A stretch of 64,000 nucleotides of DNA, from assembly GCA_937922015.1 (NCBI GenBank), contig CAKZVB010000113.1, positions 1 through 64,000 of the forward strand, in the 5' to 3' direction. Origin of the DNA: an uncultured Granulosicoccaceae bacterium. GTDB lineage: Bacteria; Pseudomonadota; Gammaproteobacteria; Granulosicoccales; Granulosicoccaceae. The notes below the pieces were generated by a model that searched no databases, was not told the DNA's origin, and saw nothing but the letters and a program-made list of their open reading frames with translations. Each line of letters begins with the position of its first letter. Positions within the stretch are counted from its first letter, which is position 1. The position numbers and the translations under genes were made by a program. Shown here one piece after another: positions 51,714 to 60,614 of this stretch.

Positions 51714-52271
51714 TTAACCGACCAAATCGCCTGAATCAAAATCGACTATCAGCGGATCGGTATGACAACTACGCATATACCGGATTAATCCATCGGTAGA
51801 AATGGAGGTAGTCATACGATTATCACAGGGATGAAAGTGCAATGGATCTAATTCCAGCAAGGCCTGGTCCAGCACGGCGGTGACCACACGGGTAACGTCA
51901 TTAAGCACTGCAAGCGGTGTCACAGAACCGGGTATGACACCCAGGTAGTTCATTAGCCGTTGTTGACTTGCAAAACTGGGTTTGCCTAGCCCCAGCTGCG
52001 TACCCAGGGCCTTCAGATTGACTGTGCGATGCTCAAGCATTGTCACCAGAAGCATCTTGCCCTTGCGATTGCGCAAGAATAGATTTTTAGAATAGCCACC
52101 CGGCTCACCTTCTCGCAGGGCCCGTGAGTCGGCAACTGTTCTCATCGGCGCATGGCTGATGGTGCTGTGTTCAATGCCTAGTTCTGTCAGTCGCGCGAAT
52201 ACATCATCGGGAGTGGCTGGAGAGGCACCATTTATCAGCACTGCTTCCACATCCTGAGAATCTTCTTTCAC
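51714..52271 (-). CDS. Prolyl-tRNA editing protein ProXp-ala (YbaK/PrdX family)
   Basis: A 185-residue trans-editing hydrolase that clears Ala-tRNA(Pro). It is the free-standing counterpart of the INS domain of prolyl-tRNA synthetase. Motifs: LGIEHSTISHAPMRTVADSR, GGYSKNLFLRNRKGKMLLVT with the conserved Lys, GKPSFASQQRLMNYLGVIPG, and VTPLAVLNDVTRVVTAVLD. The start is GTG at 52271 behind AAAAGGC. It lies 11 bp after the leucyl aminopeptidase stop and is in the same operon. YbaK (Cys-tRNA) is the main alternative, but the GSVTPLAVLND motif favours the ProX/PrdX branch. Confidence 0.9.
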   Translation of the reverse strand: MKEDSQDVEAVLINGASPATPDDVFARLTELGIEHSTISHAPMRTVADSRALREGEPGGYSKNLFLRNRKGKMLLVTMLEHRTVNLKALGTQLGLGKPSFASQQRLMNYLGVIPGSVTPLAVLNDVTRVVTAVLDQALLELDPLHFHPCDNRMTTSISTDGLIRYMRSCHTDPLIVDFDSGDLVG

Positions 52272-52282
52272 TGCATTGCCTT

Positions 52283-53659
52283 TTAACTGTATCGATTTTC
52301 CAGCACTTCAAACATTGCACGTATTCCCATCGCTTCACCGCCAATAGGTCTGCCGGCACGGGCGCGAGTGTTCCAGGCCATAATGTCGAAGTGCGCCCAG
52401 CTAATATTGTCGTCTACAAAGCTCTGTAAATACAAGGCCGCTGTGGTCGCACCGGCAAATGGGGTACTGGCACTGTTGGTCATATCGGCTACGTTACTTT
52501 TTAACAATGATCGATAACATTTGTGTAGTGGCAATTGCCAGGTAGGATCACCGACCGTTTCGCCTGCATCAAAAATTTGCCTGCCAAGCTCCTTGTCGTT
52601 ACTGAAATACGCAGATATTTCAGTACCGACAGCAACACGGGCAGCGCCGGTGAGTGTGGCGAAATCAATTAATAAATCAGGCTTTTCTTCACAGGCTTCA
52701 GTTAACGCATCACACAACACCAGGCGCCCTTCAGCATCGGTATTATCAATTTCAACAGTGATGCCACTTCGCGTTTGTATAACATCGCCAGGTCTAAAGC
52801 TATTGGATGAAATTGCATTTTCAGCAGCTGCGACCAGAAGTCGCAGACGTACAGGTAGCTCCAGTGCCATAATCAATTGCGCAAGCCCGATTGCCTGTGC
52901 AGCACCGCCCATATCTTTTTTCATATTGCGCATGCCGGCTGCGGGTTTTATATCCAGCCCGCCACTGTCAAAAGTTACCCCCTTTCCAACGAGTGTTACC
53001 GACGGGTGTTTTTCGTTTCCCCATACCAGTTCAATCAGACGTGGCGGATGATCACTTGCGCGGCCCACTGTATGAATACTTGGATAATTGGCAGCGAGAA
53101 GCTCATCACCAACGATTTCCTGAAATCGTCCGGCGTGGGTCTGGGCGATTTCGGCAATCGTCGCCGACAGATGCTGCGGCATCATATCTTCTGCAGGTGT
53201 GTTTATCAGGTCTCTGATACGGCTGGTTGCGGCGACCATTTCATGTATACGGGGATGATTGGCTGAGTTGGGTAGTTTCAATTGCGCCGCATTGCGCGGG
53301 GCCGCTTTGTAGCGATTAAATTGATAACCACCAAGCCCCCAACCGAAAGCCAGAGTTTCAAGGTTGGCTTTAACACCACTGCCTTCTATTGTATAGAGCC
53401 CTTCTGGTAGTCGAGTGGGCAAATCGGCAATCGCAAACGGATCGGTAAGATCGGTAACGCCACAGACAAATTTTTCTATTGAACCATCAGCTGCCGGTAG
53501 CCCGCACAGATTACCCGCTTTAGCTGAAAATTCATTTTGTTGTAACCACTTAATATGTGCGTCAGTTAATTTACTCTTATATCTGGAATAGCTGGCCTTG
53601 TTGACTAAAGCGATGGGGGTAGCAGCGTCTCTGCCGCCATAGACGAATGGTTCGGTCAT
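52283..53659 (-). CDS. Leucyl aminopeptidase family M17 protein
   Basis: A 458-residue cytosolic metallo-aminopeptidase of the PepA/PepB type. The N-terminal domain is short. The catalytic domain has GKGVTFDSGGLDIKPAAGMR with metal ligands Lys and Asp, MKKDMGGAAQAIGLA (Asp), and NTDAEGRLVLCDALTEA, the M17 signature with Asp, Glu and Arg. The tail ATTAALYLQSFVDDNISWAH includes the usual Trp-Ala-His. It removes N-terminal residues from peptides. It is the upstream gene of an operon with the ProX-like protein, which suggests a joint housekeeping role in peptide and tRNA quality control; that link is loose. Confidence 0.93.
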   Translation of the reverse strand: MTEPFVYGGRDAATPIALVNKASYSRYKSKLTDAHIKWLQQNEFSAKAGNLCGLPAADGSIEKFVCGVTDLTDPFAIADLPTRLPEGLYTIEGSGVKANLETLAFGWGLGGYQFNRYKAAPRNAAQLKLPNSANHPRIHEMVAATSRIRDLINTPAEDMMPQHLSATIAEIAQTHAGRFQEIVGDELLAANYPSIHTVGRASDHPPRLIELVWGNEKHPSVTLVGKGVTFDSGGLDIKPAAGMRNMKKDMGGAAQAIGLAQLIMALELPVRLRLLVAAAENAISSNSFRPGDVIQTRSGITVEIDNTDAEGRLVLCDALTEACEEKPDLLIDFATLTGAARVAVGTEISAYFSNDKELGRQIFDAGETVGDPTWQLPLHKCYRSLLKSNVADMTNSASTPFAGATTAALYLQSFVDDNISWAHFDIMAWNTRARAGRPIGGEAMGIRAMFEVLENRYS

Positions 53660-53878
53660 AAATAATAAGAGTGTCTAAAACAATTATTGTAGACCTTGAT
53701 ACCGTATTTTGCCGTGGTTTTTGATCTGAACAATCGTATATTTGCCTAAGTGATTGTTCGAAAAGCTCTAAGTAAAATCCTCAGTTAAAAATACTCCATA
53801 TGAGTGGACATTTGCCAAACAATCGCAGACCACCGGCACTGTTTGAGCGTCTGTGGACGAGCCCTGGCGTTAAAACAG

Positions 53879-55186
53879 CTAAGGCGTGCGGCGAATATTA
53901 TCCGGCAGCCAGGTTGCAAGCTCCGGCCATACCACCAGAATGACAACCATCACAAGCATCAACAACACCATCGGGATAGCAGTTTTTGCTATGTAGGATA
54001 TTTCATGGTTGGTCATGCCTTGCAACACAAAAAGGTTAAACCCGATAGGAGGTGTCACCTGCGCCATTTCCACCACAACCACGATAAATATCCCGAACCA
54101 GATAACATCGATCCCGGCCTGGCGGATCATGGGTTCAACAATGGCCATAGTCAGTACCACTGACGAGATACCATCGAGAAACATACCAAGCACAACATAA
54201 AAGAGTGTCAGTGCAACGATCAGCACCACTGGCGATAAATCCATCTGATCAATCCACGCCGCCAGCGCGCTGGGCAGACCAGTGAAGCCCATGGCCAGTG
54301 ACAAGAATGCCGCCCCCATTAGTATCAATGCGATCATCGCTGACGTACGTGTTGCGCCCATCAAGCTTGCGCTAAAGCTGGCCCAGCTTAATGAGCCCTG
54401 CATTGCAGCCAGAACAAGCGCACCGACAACACCGATCGCCGCAGCTTCGGTAGCCGTCGCCCACCCAAAATACATCGACCCTATAACGGTAAACACCAAC
54501 ATAAGTACCGGTACAAGAAAGCGACTCTCGTTGACCATTTGACGCAGACTCATTGAAGGCTCTGCCGGCGGGCGCTGATCTTTTCGCAGGTAATGCCAGC
54601 CGATGATGTAGGTCATAAACAGACCAGCCAGCACCAGACCGGGAATAATTCCGGCCATAAACAGTTTGGTAATGCTCTCGTTTATTGTTACGCCATAGAC
54701 GATAAGCGTAAGTGAGGGTGGAATCATCAGCCCGAGTGTTGCTGCCCCTGCCAGCGTTCCCACGATCATGTATTCGGGATAGCCGCGTGACCGCAATTCC
54801 GGAATCGACATTTTGCCGACAGTCGTCAGTGTTGCAGCGGATGAGCCGGACACTGCTGCGAATATGGTACAGCCCGCTATGTTTGTGTGCAGCAAACCAC
54901 CGGGGAGTTTGCGCATCCACGGTGCAAGTCCACGGAACATGTCTTCAGACAAGCGAGTCCGGTAGAGTATTTCACCCATCCAGATAAATAGCGGCAAGGC
55001 GGTTAGCGTCCAACTGCTCGAGCTTGTCCAGATGGTGGTGATCATTGCGTCACCTGCCGGACGCGAGGTAAACAGCTCCATGCCTACCCAGGCAACCGCC
55101 ATGAGCGCCAAACCAACCCAGACCGAACTTCCAAGCAGCGTGAACAAGACAATGAGGAATACAATAGTTGCGAGTATCTCACTCAT
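53879..55186 (-). CDS. TRAP transporter large permease (DctM family)
   Basis: The main channel subunit of a tripartite ATP-independent periplasmic transporter, 435 residues with about 12-14 membrane helices. Family stretches: LFIWMGEILYRTRLSEDMF, VSGSSAATLTTVGKMSIPEL, GTLAGAATLGLMIPPSLTLI, VYGVTINESITKLFMAGIIP and PIGFNLFVLQGMT. It uses a sodium or proton gradient to import an anionic or zwitterionic solute. Its ATG overlaps the stop of the small permease gene (ATGA), so the two are translationally coupled. Third gene of the P-Q-M set. Confidence 0.95.
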   Translation of the reverse strand: MSEILATIVFLIVLFTLLGSSVWVGLALMAVAWVGMELFTSRPAGDAMITTIWTSSSSWTLTALPLFIWMGEILYRTRLSEDMFRGLAPWMRKLPGGLLHTNIAGCTIFAAVSGSSAATLTTVGKMSIPELRSRGYPEYMIVGTLAGAATLGLMIPPSLTLIVYGVTINESITKLFMAGIIPGLVLAGLFMTYIIGWHYLRKDQRPPAEPSMSLRQMVNESRFLVPVLMLVFTVIGSMYFGWATATEAAAIGVVGALVLAAMQGSLSWASFSASLMGATRTSAMIALILMGAAFLSLAMGFTGLPSALAAWIDQMDLSPVVLIVALTLFYVVLGMFLDGISSVVLTMAIVEPMIRQAGIDVIWFGIFIVVVVEMAQVTPPIGFNLFVLQGMTNHEISYIAKTAIPMVLLMLVMVVILVVWPELATWLPDNIRRTP

Positions 55187-55938
55187 GACGCCGACTCCGT
55201 TGCCACTTTGTTGTCTGCGGATATATCACCGTCCACCGTTTCCATGCTGATCGGATTCTCACCGGTCACCAGCAATCGATAGAGATTGTCCCAAAGGGCG
55301 ACGGCCAACAATACAGCGCCAATTGACATCGGTATTTGCGGCAACCACATGGGTGTATAAACCCAACCGGTTCCGGCAGCCTCCCATATCGACTGCCACT
55401 GCGATGGGGCTGCGCCAAACATTTTCACCACTGCAAGCACGCGTTCGGGTACCTGGTCGATACCCTGGGTTCGATCGTTGATCATCTCGGACATGAAATT
55501 GGTTTTGATCGCATAGCGCGCAAAATAGGTTGCTGTTATTGCAGCCACCAGTAGCGCAAATACATTCACCCACTTGCGCGTGAATGTATTGAGGTTAAGC
55601 AGTATCGATACTCTAATGTGCGCACCGCGATTGAGCGCATGAGCCAGCGCAAAAAAGGAAGTCGCGGCCATCGCATAGCCGGCAAAATCTGTTGAGCCCG
55701 GAAACTGCAGGCTGAGCCATCTAAACACCATTTGCACAACGATTATCAGCAGGATGCCAACCATACAGCAAGCCGCCAATACACCGGATGCCGTATAGAT
55801 GAAATCCAGCACCTTCCACAGCGGCCTTAACACGCCGTAGAGCTTCTGACGCAGTACTAAACACAACACTGCGAAAAGACCGGGGAAGACGAATAGCCAT
55901 ACCCATAACGGCAAACCTAGAAAAGGTTTCCAATCCAT
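55183..55938 (-). CDS. TRAP transporter small permease (DctQ family)
   Basis: A 251-residue, longer than average DctQ protein with extra N-terminal helices (PLWVWLFVFPGLFAVLCLVL). The core has FIYTASGVLAACCMVGILLI, then STDFAGYAMAATSFFALAHA and LNRGAHIRVSILL, typical of the family. Further helices follow, then a soluble Asp/Glu-rich end. It pairs with the large permease encoded next (4-bp overlap). The substrate-binding protein gene lies 91 bp upstream. Confidence 0.92.
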   Translation of the reverse strand: MDWKPFLGLPLWVWLFVFPGLFAVLCLVLRQKLYGVLRPLWKVLDFIYTASGVLAACCMVGILLIIVVQMVFRWLSLQFPGSTDFAGYAMAATSFFALAHALNRGAHIRVSILLNLNTFTRKWVNVFALLVAAITATYFARYAIKTNFMSEMINDRTQGIDQVPERVLAVVKMFGAAPSQWQSIWEAAGTGWVYTPMWLPQIPMSIGAVLLAVALWDNLYRLLVTGENPISMETVDGDISADNKVATESAS

Positions 55939-56029
55939 AGAGTTACTCGATTAGTAGTTTAAGCGGTGGCAGGTGCTATCTAAAAGGAGATCCGGGCTCA
56001 TTTCAGAACCCGGACATATTGGTTAAAAA

Positions 56030-57007
56030 TTACATGCCTTTGTAAGCATCCATGATGGCTTTTCCGTCTTCACCGGTAGCAGCCAGCCATTCTGCCTGCA
56101 TCGTAGCGCCGATTGCCTGTAGCTCTTCCATGAACACGGGACCAGCGTCAACAACTGACATACCGTTTGCTTCCAGCTGTTCGTAGTACCACTCTGACAA
56201 TTCTTCTGACTTTGCAGTACACGACGCGCCGATTTCATCAGCGGCTTTCTGCAGGCCTGCCTGAGTCTCTGAGTCCAGCCCTTCCCAAACGCCCTTATTC
56301 ACCATTACGTAGTTTCTTGGCTGCCATGCGCTAACCTTGTAGTAGTGCGACAGATGCTCCCATACTTTTCGATCGTAGCCAGTTGAACCCGATGAAATAA
56401 AACCATCCGCGACACCTGTGGCCAGCGCCTGGGTTAATTCAGCGGCTTCAATTTGCACTGGTGTACCACCCAGACTTTCGATCACTGTTGCGGTAGCAGC
56501 GTTGTATGAGCGCAATTTAACACCTGCAACATCTTTTGCAGAATTGACTTCCTTCTTGAAGTAAAACCCCTGACCAGGCCATGGACAGGTATACAAGGCA
56601 ACCAGATTGCTCTCACCCAAATGTTTGTTTACCGGTCCCTTCGCCGCTTGCCAGAGCTTTTCGCCGGCGGGGTAAGTGGTGGCCAGAAACGGCAGATTAT
56701 CCCAGTTGTAGATGGGGTCTTCATTGGCGTGAGCAGACATGATGCGCTCACCGATAGGCGCCTGACCCGTTTGCACCGCACGCTTGATATCTCCACCACC
56801 AAACAACGATCCACCGGGGTGGATGGTTATATCGATTTTTCCACCAGTGTATTCCCTGACTTTGTCAGCGAACATCACGCCGTGCTCTGAGTGGTAGTTA
56901 GTCGCGGAATATGCCATCGGCATATCCCATTTTTCTGCTGACGCACCGGTTGCAACCAGGCTGACGGCAGCACCAAGTGCCAGACTTGCTACTGTTGTTA
57001 ATTTCAT
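56030..57007 (-). CDS. TRAP transporter substrate-binding protein (DctP family)
   Basis: A 325-residue periplasmic binding protein. Its signal peptide (MKLTTVASLALGAAVSLVAT, cut near GASA) is followed by DctP features: FADKVREYTGGKIDITIHPG, NLPFLATTYPAGEKL, GVKLRSYNAATATVIESLGG with the ligand-contacting Arg, and ELTQALATGVADGFISSG. Substrates in this family are mostly carboxylates, taurine, ectoine and similar zwitterions. The neighbouring 2OG oxygenase and methyltransferase genes hint at an osmolyte-like or carboxylate compound, which is inference only. GGAGAG precedes the ATG. Confidence 0.94.
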   Translation of the reverse strand: MKLTTVASLALGAAVSLVATGASAEKWDMPMAYSATNYHSEHGVMFADKVREYTGGKIDITIHPGGSLFGGGDIKRAVQTGQAPIGERIMSAHANEDPIYNWDNLPFLATTYPAGEKLWQAAKGPVNKHLGESNLVALYTCPWPGQGFYFKKEVNSAKDVAGVKLRSYNAATATVIESLGGTPVQIEAAELTQALATGVADGFISSGSTGYDRKVWEHLSHYYKVSAWQPRNYVMVNKGVWEGLDSETQAGLQKAADEIGASCTAKSEELSEWYYEQLEANGMSVVDAGPVFMEELQAIGATMQAEWLAATGEDGKAIMDAYKGM

Positions 57008-57204
57008 TATTTTCTCTCCAAATGTAAGTTGGCGTGAGCCCGCGCCGGATTAAATACCAGCTATTCAACACCGAACCGGGATCGGTACCCGTCGGCGACA
57101 TCTCAGCATAACACGCGTTCAGCCAGCAAGGTTTTGAAAAAACGCCAATCGAACCTTGTGCAACCCGAACCATATTGTCGCACCCTTCGGGCATACAGAT
57201 GTTG

Positions 57205-58146
57205 TCAGCCCTGTTGCTTGTAGTGTGCAAATGACTTTTTATTGCGAGATAAAATGTACTCGGCTGCACTAACTGGCGGAAACTGCGGTGTTTCATTTGG
57301 CAGCAGCTCGGCCGGGTCTACCACTGACTGCGGGTTGGGGTCGTAGAACATAGCGATAGAGTATCTGGCATCGTTACCGGAGTTGCGAACGCGGTGTTTG
57401 GTTGACGGCAGCCTGTTGTTTGACCAGCGCTCCAGCAAATCCCCGATATTCACCACCAGGGTATTTTCGACAGGGGGTGCTGCAACCCATTTACCATTCG
57501 GAAACAGCACCTCAAGCCCGCTGGTTTCCTGCAATAACAACGTGATACAACCAAAATCGCTGTGTGGCGCTACGCCGAATTGGTCGGGATGAAGCTCGGT
57601 CGGCGGATATCGCAGCAACTGCCCGCGCAACATCGAGCGATTGTAATGCGACGTAAAGAAATTCTCATGCTGCCCCAGCGAGAGTGCGATTATCTGCAGC
57701 ATCAAACTGCCCGTTTGCTCAATCATCTGTGAATACCGGACCACAGCACGTTGAAAACCCGACAGATTTTCAGGCCATTGATTCGGCCCGCACAGGGGCA
57801 CACCGGCTTGATAATCAGGGTCATCGGGGCCTGCCTCACGGCCCCAGAAAAAAACCTCTTTCTGATCCGCTCGTTTAGCACCCGCCATCATTGCGTTACC
57901 GGGCGCTAAATATCCACGGTTGTTGTGATCAATCGCAATAGCGTTTTTCTTGTTCGCAGATTGCTCAAAAAATTGACGCTGTTCAAGCCGTACCGCCTCT
58001 ATTATGCTACGTTGTTCTTCACTGATTTGAACATAGATAAACCCGCTCTTGCCGGTGGCTCTCGTGAACTGCGCAGCGGCATCTGACTTATCCAGTTTTA
58101 GCGGTTCAGACAAATCAAGTATTGATATTTCGTTGTTGTCGAGCAT
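57205..58146 (-). CDS. 2-oxoglutarate/Fe(II) oxygenase, isopenicillin N synthase-like
   Basis: A 313-residue non-haem iron oxygenase. Iron ligands: HSDFG (His195, Asp197) and KHRV (His251). The 2-oxoglutarate or substrate-binding Arg-x-Ser is ARYSIAMFYDP (Arg261, Ser263). The N-terminal DIOX_N domain has TGKSGFIYVQISEEQRSIIE and NNRGYLAPG. The start ATG 58146 is chosen because AAAGGGGTG lies 8 bases upstream; the open frame to 58197 would overlap the divergent methyltransferase region. Members hydroxylate or desaturate small molecules. Placed between a TRAP transporter and a methyltransferase, it may act on the imported compound. The exact reaction is unknown. Confidence 0.88.
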   Translation of the reverse strand: MLDNNEISILDLSEPLKLDKSDAAAQFTRATGKSGFIYVQISEEQRSIIEAVRLEQRQFFEQSANKKNAIAIDHNNRGYLAPGNAMMAGAKRADQKEVFFWGREAGPDDPDYQAGVPLCGPNQWPENLSGFQRAVVRYSQMIEQTGSLMLQIIALSLGQHENFFTSHYNRSMLRGQLLRYPPTELHPDQFGVAPHSDFGCITLLLQETSGLEVLFPNGKWVAAPPVENTLVVNIGDLLERWSNNRLPSTKHRVRNSGNDARYSIAMFYDPNPQSVVDPAELLPNETPQFPPVSAAEYILSRNKKSFAHYKQQG

Positions 58147-58219
58147 TTGATCGCACCCCTTTGTATCCGGCATGTTAAACGCTTGCAGAACCCCCACGCA
58201 AAAAATTCAAGAGATTGCT

Positions 58220-59284
58220 ATGAGCAACATAATTACCCGAATGCTTGAGGACAAGCCCTACATACTGGCTGATGGTGCAACCGGTACAAATTTGTTCAGT
58301 ATGGGCTTGCAAACCGGCGACGCACCGGAATTCTGGAACGCTGACCATCCTGATCGGGTAACAAATCACTATAAAAGTTTTATCAATGCCGGGTCGGATC
58401 TGGTATTGACAAACACTTTCGGCGGCAACCGCTATCGGCTGCAATTGCACAATGGCGAGAAACGCGTCAGTGAACTAAATGAAAAATCTGCCAGCCTGCT
58501 TCGCCAGGCAGCGGATACCAGTGACAGACAAATTCTGGTTGCAGGCGACATCGGCCCTACCGGCGAAATATTCGAACCGGCGGGCACCCTGACGATTGAA
58601 GCCGCAACGGAAGCATTCGCCGAGCAGGCTCAGGCACTGGCCAATGGCGGCGCTGACCTGCTCTGGATCGAAACCCTTTCATCGATCGAAGAAGCAAAGG
58701 CCGCTTTTGCCGGCGCGAGGACTACCGGTTTACCGATTATCTTCACAATGAGTATCGATACCAACGGCCGTACCATGATGGGTGTGACGGCCGCAGATAT
58801 CGTCAATCTGGCAACACAGATGCTGCCTGAACTTACCGGCTGCGGCACTAACTGTGGCGTAGGTGCTGCTGAAGTGGTTGCCGCGATGGTGAATATGAAA
58901 AAGACCTGTGAAAATTCTCCTCACCAGCCCGTGTTTGTTGCAAAAGCCAACTGTGGCATTCCTGAGTGGGTCGACGGGAAAATCGTCTACAACGGGACAC
59001 CTGAGTTGATGGGACGCTATGCACAACTTGCGCTGGATTCAGGCGCTCAAATCATCGGCGGCTGTTGTGGCACATCGCCCGAGCATATTACTGCAATGAG
59101 AGACGCACTGGAAAACTACCAAAAGGGCTCTACACCTGCACTGGAGGAAATCATTGCAGAGCTTGGTGATGTATCCGTCGGTGCACAATCACAACTGCTT
59201 GGTGACATGAGCGTAGCCGGTGGCTCCGTTTCCGGCACAGCGCCAAGACGAAGCCGCCGCAGCAAGAGACCTGCTGCAAGCTGA
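58220..59284 (+). CDS. Betaine-homocysteine-type S-methyltransferase with Arg-rich tail
   Basis: A 354-residue TIM-barrel methyltransferase with a zinc site: Cys212 in GCGTNCGVGA and Cys282-Cys283 in IGGCCGTSPEHI. It opens YILADGATGTNLFSMGLQTG, as in the bacterial betaine-homocysteine methyltransferases (Bmt) of roseobacters. It would transfer a methyl group from betaine, a sulfonium compound or methyl-corrinoid to a thiol. The start ATG 58220 has AAGAGA upstream; earlier codons in frame (from 58172) overlap the divergent gene. The C-terminal ~14 residues (APRRSRRSKRPAAS) are basic, like the tails on the methyl-THF methyltransferase and activator 23 kb away, which ties it to the corrinoid system. 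Confidence 0.9.
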   Translation: MSNIITRMLEDKPYILADGATGTNLFSMGLQTGDAPEFWNADHPDRVTNHYKSFINAGSDLVLTNTFGGNRYRLQLHNGEKRVSELNEKSASLLRQAADTSDRQILVAGDIGPTGEIFEPAGTLTIEAATEAFAEQAQALANGGADLLWIETLSSIEEAKAAFAGARTTGLPIIFTMSIDTNGRTMMGVTAADIVNLATQMLPELTGCGTNCGVGAAEVVAAMVNMKKTCENSPHQPVFVAKANCGIPEWVDGKIVYNGTPELMGRYAQLALDSGAQIIGGCCGTSPEHITAMRDALENYQKGSTPALEEIIAELGDVSVGAQSQLLGDMSVAGGSVSGTAPRRSRRSKRPAAS

Positions 59285-59299
59285 ATAGCCACGATAGAT

Positions 59300-59321
59300 G
59301 CGGGACGAGCTATCGTCCCGC
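59300..59321. other. Perfect 9-bp stem hairpin between convergent genes
   Basis: GCGGGACGA and TCGTCCCGC flank GCTA. On the plus strand it is followed by a run of A, so it is not a normal terminator for the upstream gene. On the minus strand the T-run comes before the stem. It may still slow polymerase or protect mRNA 3' ends. Confidence 0.6.
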
Positions 59322-59353
59322 AAAAAAAAACGTCGTAACAACCCTACACAGAC

Positions 59354-60136
59354 TCAGACGGCTCTGGTCTCGGCCACTACCTCTTTCACAGCAGCGGGCA
59401 AGTTATCCCGCCGTCCAAGATACACATGCCGGTAGGCCACATACAAATAGATACCCAGCAACGGCATACAAGGCACGGCAACCAGCAAGGCCACTTCACT
59501 AACGACAAACAGCAAGAAAAATATAAAAAAAGGTGTGTAGCTGGCAACAATTACAACTGGTGTGTTTAGTCGCTCTCCGCGTCGGGCAAGCCGCAGTAAT
59601 TCAATGAACCCCAATTTATAGAACGCGGCCAGCGGCAAAAGAAACCACATGGTGGTCACCATGACCCCCAGATAGACTACGAACAAAGCATCAGTACCCG
59701 GATAGAGCCAATGTAGAAAATTAATCGAAGGTGGTGCAGCTACCTCTGCAAATAGCTCTTCAAACATCAACAACGACGCTAGCTTCACCGCCACCACCCA
59801 CATCAACACATAAAAAAGCGCAAACAACACAATGGTGAGTACACTGTTCTGCAGAGCGGTATAACATCGATTCAGAGAGACCGGCTTTGATTCATCTAAC
59901 GTTCGTGCAAACTCGATCGTCAGCACAAGACACACCTGACATAAAACCAACCCGATCAGGAACGTCAGGTAGCTGTTCAGCTTGAGCTTATAACAAACGA
60001 CGAAAAAAATGAGCGCGAGGCTCAGGAAGAGAACAGGGCTTCGTCGAAATATGGCCATTGACTCAGTCAGCCAGTTTCTAATATCTGAAATTTCAACCCG
60101 TTGCGGTTCAAGCTGATGGTTCATTACTATCACCAT
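59354..60136 (-). CDS. Multispanning membrane protein of unknown function
   Basis: 260 residues with about five or six hydrophobic helices: VLFLSLALIFFVVCYKL, YLTFLIGLVLCQVCLVLTIE, LTIVLFALFYVLMWVVAV, ALFVVYLGVMVTTMWFLLPL and FFILLFVVSEVALLVAVPCM-like segments. A basic cytoplasmic loop (LARRGERLN) lies before the last pair. The build recalls BPSS1780/DUF975-like membrane proteins, but I do not recognise the family with confidence. An internal ATG at codon 5 is an alternative start. No partner is evident. Confidence 0.7.
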   Translation of the reverse strand: MVIVMNHQLEPQRVEISDIRNWLTESMAIFRRSPVLFLSLALIFFVVCYKLKLNSYLTFLIGLVLCQVCLVLTIEFARTLDESKPVSLNRCYTALQNSVLTIVLFALFYVLMWVVAVKLASLLMFEELFAEVAAPPSINFLHWLYPGTDALFVVYLGVMVTTMWFLLPLAAFYKLGFIELLRLARRGERLNTPVVIVASYTPFFIFFLLFVVSEVALLVAVPCMPLLGIYLYVAYRHVYLGRRDNLPAAVKEVVAETRAV

Positions 60137-60324
60137 TGAATATTGACATGCTCGCGCCCTGTGCCACTTTAACAGTTACTTTTATACCAACAACCTATAG
60201 CACCAAACAACAATCATTCAGCGATATTTCATGCTAACAGTAAAACTGATCAAACAGATTTTTCTAATTTTTTCAACCCAACTGTCGGATCAATTACGGG
60301 CAATCAAATTCATTAGATAGCACT

Positions 60325-60612
60325 TCAGGTCACTTCTTTTTGTTTAGCTACCCAACGCACGTGTTTCATCACCGATGGGTCTGCACGAAGTTTTTCAACG
60401 CTGTTTAACTGCTTGCCCAATGTCATTTCGTCATACAATTTATGGATACCACGGTGGCAGGCACGGCACAACTTCACGCGCGCCTGAAGTGCTTTGCGCG
60501 AATAGGTTTTTTTAAAAAAATTTCGCCTATGAAGCTTGCGAGGCACTAAATGGTGCCATGTCAGTGCCGTGCTGCGGCTACATAACTCGCATCTGTCCGG
60601 AGCTGTATTCAT
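60325..60612 (-). CDS. Small HNH-type zinc protein
   Basis: A 95-residue protein with an HNH endonuclease-like core: CELCSRSTALTWHHLVPRKL (first Cys pair, then the His-His catalytic turn) and LCRACHRGIHKLY (second Cys pair, then His). The rest is basic. Free-standing HNH proteins of this size may nick nucleic acid, but many have no known role. The start is 2 bp behind the HAD gene stop, so both are in one transcript. Confidence 0.78.
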   Translation of the reverse strand: MNTAPDRCELCSRSTALTWHHLVPRKLHRRNFFKKTYSRKALQARVKLCRACHRGIHKLYDEMTLGKQLNSVEKLRADPSVMKHVRWVAKQKEVT

Positions 60613-60614
60613 TA

